Below the pieces are notes generated by a model that ran no database searches, was not told the DNA's origin, and saw only the letters and a program-made list of their open reading frames with translations. Below, piece by piece: positions 51,532 through 56,725 of a stretch of DNA of 56,725 nt (the first letter of the stretch is position 1; the number at the start of each line of letters is the position of its first letter). A program made the position numbers and the translations under genes. Location of the stretch: the NCBI GenBank assembly GCA_030550235.1, contig JAUQPU010000001.1:1-56725 (forward strand). Reading direction: 5' to 3'. Origin of the DNA: Thermoproteota archaeon (GTDB lineage: Archaea; Thermoproteota; Nitrososphaeria_A; Caldarchaeales; Calditenuaceae).

Positions 51532-52980
51532 CTATACCTTTTGCTTAACAGTCTCGAAGAACTTCTTAGTCCGCCCCATGAGCTTGGCGTCTATATCCTT
51601 AATCCTAACCAGGACAGGTATGTTGCCCACAATGCTCCCGACAATCAATGCCTGCCCCAGCTCTAGGGCGGGCGCTATCTTCTTTACAGTCTCCGCGTCC
51701 ACGTGGCTGAACTTTGAGAGGGCCTCGAGGTCATTCTCGTTTATGAAGTTGAAGAGGAATAGATTGTCTGCCTGTCTGTATATCAGCTCTGGTATGGAGT
51801 CGGGCTGGTTGGTTACGAATATGGGCGAGATTCCGAGGTGCCTCATCCTTGTGACTATATCCTCCCAGTAGGTCTCGCCAACGTATAGGTGTGCCTCCTC
51901 AGAGACGAGGAAAAGGGGCGGGATAGAGTTCTCGGAGAGGTGCCTCGATACCCCGCTTAAAACATACTCAACAACCATCCTCCTAACCATGGGCCTCAGC
52001 CTAGAGAGGTCGACTACGACCACTACGCCGTCTTCCCGGCGGTTGAACAATCCATAGATCGGGTCATGGTCTCCATCGACTATAAAGCCTGAGCCCAGCA
52101 TTGAGTGTAGCCTACTTATCAGGGCCTCCCTTACAGCCTCATTCATGTGGGTTCTCCGCACCTCAGAGAGCAGCTCTTCAATGGTGAGCCTGCCTCTCTT
52201 CTCTAGATGCTCCCAGAGCCTCGCGAACTCCCTCAGGCTGTTCTGAGGAGTTGCATACACGTGCTCGAGGATATCAATCACGACGTCTAGGCCTATTGTC
52301 TCTAGCCCTACCCTGAAGTCGATGCACGGTCTGGCAACTATAATCCTCTCAGAGACCTCATTAGGCGCGCCCTCCCTCGCCTCGCCCAGCCCAGAGTACT
52401 CACCATTGATATCGAAGACCAGTGCGTAGCATCCCTGTTTAACAAGCTCGTAAAGTAGGACCTTCACGCAGTGAGACTTTCCAGTTCCCTTCCTCCCAGT
52501 TACGATCGTCAGAGAATTATCGAGGGCGGCGGCATCTATTGTTATTGCCTCGCCGAAGGACTCGCCAATCACTATTGGAATCAGCGTGTCACCCCTGACA
52601 TGCCTCAACACCTCGCTCGTGGGTATGCGCTGGATTTTCGAGGAGAACCTTGAGGGAATCCAGAGTGAATTAGACCTGACACCTTCCCTCCAAACTACTG
52701 TCCGGAGCTTTGCGACAATGACTTTGGACTCTCTTATAGAATGTGTTATGGAGTTGACTCCGTGGGGGTCGTAGACGCTTATGGAGGCTTTTTGGAGGGT
52801 CAGCTCGCGGAGGAGGTCTTCCAAGAGTCCTGGTATGTCGGCGTACTCAATGTCTATGACCTCGAGTATCAGGGTTTTGTCGCCCTCTACAGCCGCTATA
52901 TACTCTCCCCGCTCTATCTCTGTATCTCCCGGAAGGGCCAGTATCTCGAATGTGCCGTTGCTTTTACGAAGGATTTTCAT
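51532..52980 (-). CDS. herA: HerA DNA translocase/helicase
   Basis: 482 aa hexameric DNA pump working with NurA in end resection. N-terminal HAS-barrel (1-110), Walker A G-R-K-G-T-G-K-S near 160, Walker B region L-F-L-V-S-E-E-A-H near 352, and the C-terminal arginine-finger region. ATG start; its first 17 bases overlap the end of nurA. Mre11 and Rad50, often clustered with this pair, are absent from the window. Confidence 0.95.
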   Translation of the reverse strand: MKILRKSNGTFEILALPGDTEIERGEYIAAVEGDKTLILEVIDIEYADIPGLLEDLLRELTLQKASISVYDPHGVNSITHSIRESKVIVAKLRTVVWREGVRSNSLWIPSRFSSKIQRIPTSEVLRHVRGDTLIPIVIGESFGEAITIDAAALDNSLTIVTGRKGTGKSHCVKVLLYELVKQGCYALVFDINGEYSGLGEAREGAPNEVSERIIVARPCIDFRVGLETIGLDVVIDILEHVYATPQNSLREFARLWEHLEKRGRLTIEELLSEVRRTHMNEAVREALISRLHSMLGSGFIVDGDHDPIYGLFNRREDGVVVVVDLSRLRPMVRRMVVEYVLSGVSRHLSENSIPPLFLVSEEAHLYVGETYWEDIVTRMRHLGISPIFVTNQPDSIPELIYRQADNLFLFNFINENDLEALSKFSHVDAETVKKIAPALELGQALIVGSIVGNIPVLVRIKDIDAKLMGRTKKFFETVKQKV

Positions 52981-53983
52981 GGCTCCTTGTCTCGAATGGC
53001 GTTAAAACTGTGAGGCGCGGGCTTAGGATGTTTGACATCGCCGGGTTTGAGTGCCCTAAGAGTGCGCCCCTCATTGCCACTACGTCCATCCAGCTGAAGG
53101 TTGCATGGGCGTGGGCCAGTATGAGAGTCTCGGGATAGCCGTGTATCAGGGCGTCGGATGAGAGTAGCGACGAGAGGGCATCAAGCCCCCTATCCCTCGG
53201 ATAGGCATCAACCCTGAATGGGTAGAGTGATGGTGCAAGCCTAGTAAGGAAAACACCTCCAACACACCTCAGGCCGCTCCACATGTACATGGCAGCCTCG
53301 GTAAGGTCATGCACGTAAGGTGGAACTAGGCCATCGTCTTTGGGCTGGGACTCTATCCCTCCCCTCGCCAATAGACTCTCCTTTGAGAAGGCGAGGATTG
53401 TTCCACCAGCACGCTCGGCCATGTCCAGGATTGACTGGAGGAGCTGGCCAGACCTGTCGAATCCAGCCATAAGAGTCCCGTCGAAGAGGTATATCCCGCC
53501 CTGAATGTTGGAGAGGGCCCAGAGCTGGACAAGTCTCTCAAAGTATCTGAGCTCTTCTCTAATCTCGTGGCCGACGCTCTGGAGCGACACTGGTCTTATA
53601 AGTCTCAGGAACGGCCCAATCACCTTAACAGAGACCCCCTTAGACCTGTGGACAACTGCCGCCCTCAGCCCCACTATAGGGCCGGCCCTCGACTCGGCAA
53701 CCCTGACCACAGAGGAATCAATCGCCACAACATCGGAAACACACCCGCTCTCCAGCCCAATCACCGGCCCATCCAGACCCAAAAGGTTGAGAGAGAGATA
53801 GTCCCTCTCCTCCCACCACTCAAGCCCAAAATCAACCGGCCACTGGGGAAATCCAACACCCTCAGCGGCTTCGGAGATTGGAAGTGTGCCAGAGTCGTTG
53901 ATATAATCCATAAATACGTCCTCTATTGGTCTATTCATGGTGTCCAGCTTGTGCAGGAGATCTTTCACCACGCTCACCCTCAC
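52964..53983 (-). CDS. nurA: NurA 5'-3' nuclease
   Basis: 339 aa RNase H-like nuclease. The catalytic Asp is in V-A-I-D-S-S-V near 67-73; a second acidic site is in I-Y-L-F-D-G-T near 165, and Y-P-R-D-R-G-L and HAHATFS-type C-terminal motifs follow. GTG start (GTGAGGGTGAGC). First gene of the minus-strand operon. Only 32 bases separate it from the divergent winged-helix gene, so promoters overlap. Confidence 0.93.
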   Translation of the reverse strand: MRVSVVKDLLHKLDTMNRPIEDVFMDYINDSGTLPISEAAEGVGFPQWPVDFGLEWWEERDYLSLNLLGLDGPVIGLESGCVSDVVAIDSSVVRVAESRAGPIVGLRAAVVHRSKGVSVKVIGPFLRLIRPVSLQSVGHEIREELRYFERLVQLWALSNIQGGIYLFDGTLMAGFDRSGQLLQSILDMAERAGGTILAFSKESLLARGGIESQPKDDGLVPPYVHDLTEAAMYMWSGLRCVGGVFLTRLAPSLYPFRVDAYPRDRGLDALSSLLSSDALIHGYPETLILAHAHATFSWMDVVAMRGALLGHSNPAMSNILSPRLTVLTPFETRSHENPS

Positions 53984-54015
53984 TTCTTTATTGGTGTTGA
54001 ACTTGTTTATTAATT

Positions 54016-54477
54016 TTGTGCAAGATGGACAACATGTTCAACAATAAGGAAGCCGTGAAGGTCAGACTAACGATAGGCGACATAACAGTCGAGGTGGAGA
54101 CCTCATTAGAGAATGTTGAGGAGGCGGTTAGGCGGGCTGTCCTTGGGATTCATCAGGCGAGGGAGGCTCAAATTGCCAAAAATGTAAGGCAGGAGAGGAG
54201 GACAACAACCTGCGTAGAGCTCATTGAGAGGCTGGTCTCTGAGGGATGGTTCTCGACACCCAGAAGCCTTTCCGATGTCGTGGGGGAGCTGGCCAGGCGC
54301 GGTTATCACTATGACCCTACGGCCATAGCCCACAGTCTACTGGACCTGGTGAGGCGGGAGCTACTTGTTCGCGAGGGTAAGCCTAAGAGATATGTCTACC
54401 ACGTGGCCAAGCCTTTGGAGAAGGCTGGCGTGGAGCAGGTTGAAGAGGGAGGCGGAGCTACTTCTCCCGGGCGGTAG
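54016..54477 (+). CDS. Winged-helix protein with N-terminal beta-beta-alpha module (A)
   Basis: 153 aa from TTG 54016 (ATGs at 54025 and 54034 are alternatives). N-terminal module: V-K-V-R-L-T-I-G-D-I-T-V-E-V-E then T-S-L-E-N-V-E-E-A-V (about 14-40). A central region leads to a predicted winged helix (about 65-130: LIERLVSEGWFSTPRSL, HSLLDLVRRELL), then an acidic, glycine-rich tail. It shares the N-terminal module with the convergent protein (B) and overlaps its 3' end by 20 bases. Role unknown; divergence from nurA hints at regulation of the repair operon. Confidence 0.65.
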   Translation: MCKMDNMFNNKEAVKVRLTIGDITVEVETSLENVEEAVRRAVLGIHQAREAQIAKNVRQERRTTTCVELIERLVSEGWFSTPRSLSDVVGELARRGYHYDPTAIAHSLLDLVRRELLVREGKPKRYVYHVAKPLEKAGVEQVEEGGGATSPGR

Positions 54478-54958
54478 TCTTGAGGCGGTTCAGAAGCTCC
54501 TCTATCCCGGCCATAGTTGCCTGATACTCGCCCCGCTCAACCCGCTGGGCAAGTCCCCCACGTACAAGCTCTGTAAGCCTAGCCGTTAATGTCTTGTTGT
54601 TGAGACCAAGTGCTTCAGCCAACTCCGATACATCCACGCTACCTTTCTGGGAGAGGGCCATGAGGTTTTCAAGCTTCCTCTTGGCGAGATACAATAGTAT
54701 CTGTTGCGGGATGGGTAGGTCGCGGGCTGCGGGTTTTATGTAGAGGCCCTCGCCCTCGCTGTGGCCTATGAACATTTGAAGGGCATCCATAATATTAATC
54801 AGGTCTGGTCCTGTGGCTAGGCGACGTGCTAGGCCGTAGGCAGGTAGGTGCTGCCCAATAAAGCTCGAAACAAACCTCAGCACCTCCTCAACACTCCCTT
54901 CAGCCTCAGCCTTCAGGTCTCCCAGCTGGAGCTGGACCCTGAGCCTTTCACCACTCAA
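54458..54958 (-). CDS. Winged-helix protein with N-terminal beta-beta-alpha module (B)
   Basis: 166 aa, TTG start. N terminus L-R-V-Q-L-Q-L-G-D-L-K-A-E-A-E, then G-S-V-E-E-V-L-R-F-V (about 5-31), matching protein A in pattern. After a linker comes a helix-turn-helix of MarR/TrmB-like look (SVDVSELAEALGLNNKTLTARLTELVRGGL, about 105-137). No catalytic residues seen. Faces TBP, from which 57 bases separate it, on the same strand. Confidence 0.65.
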   Translation of the reverse strand: MSGERLRVQLQLGDLKAEAEGSVEEVLRFVSSFIGQHLPAYGLARRLATGPDLINIMDALQMFIGHSEGEGLYIKPAARDLPIPQQILLYLAKRKLENLMALSQKGSVDVSELAEALGLNNKTLTARLTELVRGGLAQRVERGEYQATMAGIEELLNRLKTTAREK

Positions 54959-55015
54959 CTAGACACCCCACCCCCAAAACGATACCAAAACAATAATGGA
55001 TCATTTTCCAGCGCT

Positions 55016-55600
55016 TCAGACTCCCTGTGACTGGACCATATACGTTATGAGGCCTTTCTCGATGAGCTCATTCCTGAGGATGCGTATTGCCTCGTAGACC
55101 TCCTTCTCATATTTGGCGCCGGTACAGACTAGCTTGCCGCTGGCAAACATTAGTATCACAACCTTAGGGCTGGCCATTCTGTAGATAAGGCCGGGGAACT
55201 GCTCAGGCTCGTACATCACATTCTCGAGGGACTGGGCCGCTTGAATGAGGTTAATCCTGCCGTGGAGGTCTATCGAAGCTACAATGTTCTGAATCTCGAT
55301 TATCGGCTCTTCCCTAATTAGGAAGTTCTCTCTCTTCAGAAGCCTTACAACAATCTTTACAGCCTTGATTGCCTCATCCTCACTCTTAGCACCGGTACAG
55401 ACCATCTTCCCGCTGCTAAAAATCAATGTTGCTGTCTTGGGCTTCGCAAGCCTAAACACGAGGCCCGGGAACTGGGCCGGCTTATACTCAGCCTCCGGAA
55501 AGGCGCTCTGGATGGCGTTGAGGTCAAGCCTCTGATTAAGCGTTACCGAGGCGACAACGTTTTGTATCTCGATTGTGGGCTCAGGATATTTTTGTTCCAA
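55016..55600 (-). CDS. tbp: TATA-box-binding protein
   Basis: 194 aa general transcription factor with the two direct repeats of about 90 residues: first I-Q-N-V-V-A-S-V-T-L...F-P-G-L-V-F-R...G-K-M-V-C-T-G-A-K, second I-Q-N-I-V-A-S-I-D-L...F-P-G-L-I-Y-R...G-K-L-V-C-T-G-A-K. TTG start and normal length. It reads the TATA boxes listed here. Confidence 0.97.
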   Translation of the reverse strand: MEQKYPEPTIEIQNVVASVTLNQRLDLNAIQSAFPEAEYKPAQFPGLVFRLAKPKTATLIFSSGKMVCTGAKSEDEAIKAVKIVVRLLKRENFLIREEPIIEIQNIVASIDLHGRINLIQAAQSLENVMYEPEQFPGLIYRMASPKVVILMFASGKLVCTGAKYEKEVYEAIRILRNELIEKGLITYMVQSQGV

Positions 55601-55715
55601 TCCTGGGGTTTATAAAGAGGGTGGGGGTATTTAAGGCTTTAAAAGGCCTGGTTAACAAATGGACAGATAGGAAAGAAATAATTAAGCCAGTGTCACTTTA
55701 TTTACAGAGTCTTTT

Positions 55716-55889
55716 ATGGTCCGGTCTGGCAGCGAGTTTGAGATTATATGTCGTGAGCTCTCAGACGAGCATGACTATCTCTTTGGGCTTCCTGTGGATG
55801 AGGTCTCATATGGCGAGACCTTCTGTGAGGTGTGTAATAGTAGGATAGATGTGTTTGGTTTCTGTGCCTGTGGCGGATATGCCGACTAG
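55716..55889 (+). CDS. 57-residue zinc-ribbon-like microprotein
   Basis: ORF MVRSGSEFEI... ending G-G-Y-A-D, from ATG 55716. An acidic N-terminal half precedes C-E-V-C (37-40) and C-A-C-G-G (50-54), plausible zinc ligands. It ends 12 bases from the convergent aIF2-beta stop. AATAATTA at about 55677-55684 could be its TATA box. No family recognised. It could bind nucleic acid or a protein partner. Confidence 0.5.
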   Translation: MVRSGSEFEIICRELSDEHDYLFGLPVDEVSYGETFCEVCNSRIDVFGFCACGGYAD

Positions 55890-55901
55890 AAGACAGTGGG
55901 T

Positions 55902-56327
55902 CTATATCTTCCTGATGGGTGTCTTGGCTCCGCAGATCTCGCAGACCAGGAACCTGAACCTCTTCTCTGAGACTATCTTCGTGTCGATACCTCCGCAGAC
56001 AGGACACTTGACGAACTCTCTAAAATAGAGTTGGAGGAGCTTCCCCAGCTCCTCATCGTTTACGCGGCCACTCAATACGGCTCTATCACCATCAAGTGTC
56101 CCAGGCCTCCCAGTCTCCTTGAAGATGAATCGCGCTAGATGCTGCGGCTCTCTACCCAGCGCGTCTGCCAGCTGCCTGAAGTTGAGAATGACCGTCTGCT
56201 TATGCTCGTGGACTATCTCCGGTGTAAGGGAGATGGTTCGCTCCCCACGATCTAATCTGCTAGACTGGACCCTAGAGAGTACGCGGTCCAGCATCCTCTC
56301 GTATGCCTCTCTCGAAGATAAGTCCAT
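55902..56327 (-). CDS. eif2b: Translation initiation factor aIF2 subunit beta
   Basis: 141 aa, usual archaeal length. Core N-F-R-Q-L-A-D-A-L-G-R-E-P-Q-H-L near 50-65, F-I-F-K-E-T-G, and the C-terminal C4 zinc ribbon C-P-V-C-G...C-E-I-C-G (about 109-133). ATG start. Works with aIF2 alpha and gamma to bring initiator tRNA to the 30S subunit. Confidence 0.96.
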   Translation of the reverse strand: MDLSSREAYERMLDRVLSRVQSSRLDRGERTISLTPEIVHEHKQTVILNFRQLADALGREPQHLARFIFKETGRPGTLDGDRAVLSGRVNDEELGKLLQLYFREFVKCPVCGGIDTKIVSEKRFRFLVCEICGAKTPIRKI

Positions 56328-56477
56328 GACCCTGAAAATATAACCACAGCCCAGTTAATAAGTCTCCACAACAAGAGGGCCCTACTACAAGAGACACTTC
56401 CCTCCATTGAGGGAGCTAACGTCTGGAATGTTCTCCAGCAGCTAGGTGGCAGAGCTTGCGCAGCTATTTTAAATATT

Positions 56478-56486
56478 TTTATATTT
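56478..56486 (+). promoter_or_regulatory. TATA box of the right-edge nuclease gene
   Basis: TTTATATTT centred about 25 nt before TTG 56507, consistent with a leaderless mRNA. The preceding 56328-56470 gap contains a small CCCTC/GAGGG hairpin near 56391-56405 and nothing else I can support. Confidence 0.5.
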
Positions 56487-56506
56487 CAAATTAAATCAAT
56501 TTTGGA

Positions 56507-56725
56507 TTGTTTCAGAATATACTGGATAAGATTAGGGCGCTTCGAGAAAGGGCCGTCAAGTATAGGGACCAGCTTGCTAAGAACGAGGTGCTTACTCGCT
56601 ACGCGCTTATTGACCCATTCCTCCGGCTTTTGGGCTGGGACACCGAGGATCCCGAGCAGATTAGACCAGAGTTTTCAACACAGGCTGGGCGCCCAGACTA
56701 CGCACTGCTACACGGTGGTGAGAGT
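56507..56725 (+). CDS. N terminus of a probable restriction-type PD-(D/E)XK nuclease (3' truncated)
   Basis: 73 codons visible from TTG 56507, open to the window end. After an N-terminal helix comes Y-A-L-I-D-P-F-L-R-L-L-G-W-D, then I-R-P-E-F-S and G-R-P-D-Y-A-L. This is the pattern at the start of type I R-subunit-like and type IV-like restriction nucleases, where the Asp of R-P-D-Y is the first metal ligand; the E-x-K would lie beyond the edge. Function as a defence enzyme is inferred. Confidence 0.65.
   Translation, partial: MFQNILDKIRALRERAVKYRDQLAKNEVLTRYALIDPFLRLLGWDTEDPEQIRPEFSTQAGRPDYALLHGGES

Noticed and set aside
56328-56506. Possible small RNA or tRNA in the gap after aIF2-beta
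   Set aside because: Only a short CCCTC/GAGGG hairpin is present; no cloverleaf or T-loop motif.

Overview
The window is a gene-dense stretch of an archaeal chromosome. It shows archaeal-type ribosomal proteins (eL32, eL19, uL18, eS19, uS9), aIF5A, aIF2-beta, TBP, RNase P proteins Pop5 and Rpp30, an archaellin, CDP-archaeol synthase, HerA/NurA and an ESCRT-III (CdvB) protein. CdvB, the T-arm intron in tRNA-Asn, many TTG starts and TATA boxes about 25-35 nt before start codons point to a member of the Thermoproteota/TACK lineages, probably a thermophile with some aerobic metabolism (heme A synthase). I cannot name the genus from sequence alone. There are no insertion sequences and no CRISPR array. 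No gene-free stretch exceeds 300 bases.

Layout. 1-2.8 kb: an AT-rich segment with a truncated peptide/sugar ABC permease and a Tat-exported GH63-like glycosidase. 3.0-4.7 kb: a lone 16S rRNA gene on the minus strand with its processing stem and promoter, and no 23S beside it. 4.8-10.4 kb: NAD-sugar epimerase, a lone archaellin, aIF5A, trpE-trpG, coaBC and an intron-bearing tRNA-Asn. 10.4-12.9 kb: a DUF6512-like membrane protein, a D-2-hydroxyacid dehydrogenase relative lacking the usual His, a UPF0216 protein and uS9. 12.9-23 kb: a carbohydrate-use island: GH1 glycosidase divergent from a five-gene ABC importer, a Gfo/Idh/MocA oxidoreductase and an orphan permease.

23-30.7 kb: an anchored surface protein, Nudix, CdvB, LysE-type exporter, eS19 with a small partner, cofactor-independent phosphoglycerate mutase, a second Nudix and GapN-like dehydrogenase (two lower-glycolysis enzymes). 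30.7-34.2 kb: Mrp-MoaE, then a Tat locus (TatA with a C-terminal SAP-like segment, a 51-residue mini-TatA, TatC with a C-terminal zinc ribbon) interrupted by an oppositely oriented half-size heme A synthase. 34.2-39.5 kb: an RNase P gene set, CarS, glycerol kinase and a GH57 amylase. 39.5-42.6 kb: an isolated eL32-eL19-uL18 block, a membrane protein, a three-gene NuoJ-NuoJ-NuoK fragment of complex I and a MoaD-like protein ending GGT.

42.6-49.5 kb: GalT-like, Rbg/DRG GTPase, ArgRS, then the end of a long minus-strand operon. Read from its promoter side, that operon runs NurA, HerA, Ogg glycosylase, NSUN m5C methylase, PUA protein, GlpA, CoxG-like and HAD phosphatase (53.98 down to 46.89 kb). 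54-56.7 kb: two convergent winged-helix proteins sharing an N-terminal module, TBP, a 57-residue zinc-ribbon microprotein, aIF2-beta and the start of a probable PD-(D/E)XK restriction-type nuclease cut by the window end. Together GH63, GH1, GH57, GalE/GalT-like enzymes, the ABC importer, glycerol kinase and G3P dehydrogenase describe a heterotroph living on sugars, oligosaccharides or peptides, and glycerol.

I see no single clearly undescribed system. The best candidates for novelty are the decorated Tat locus, the convergent winged-helix pair beside nurA, the two small ORFs, and the nuclease start at the right edge.
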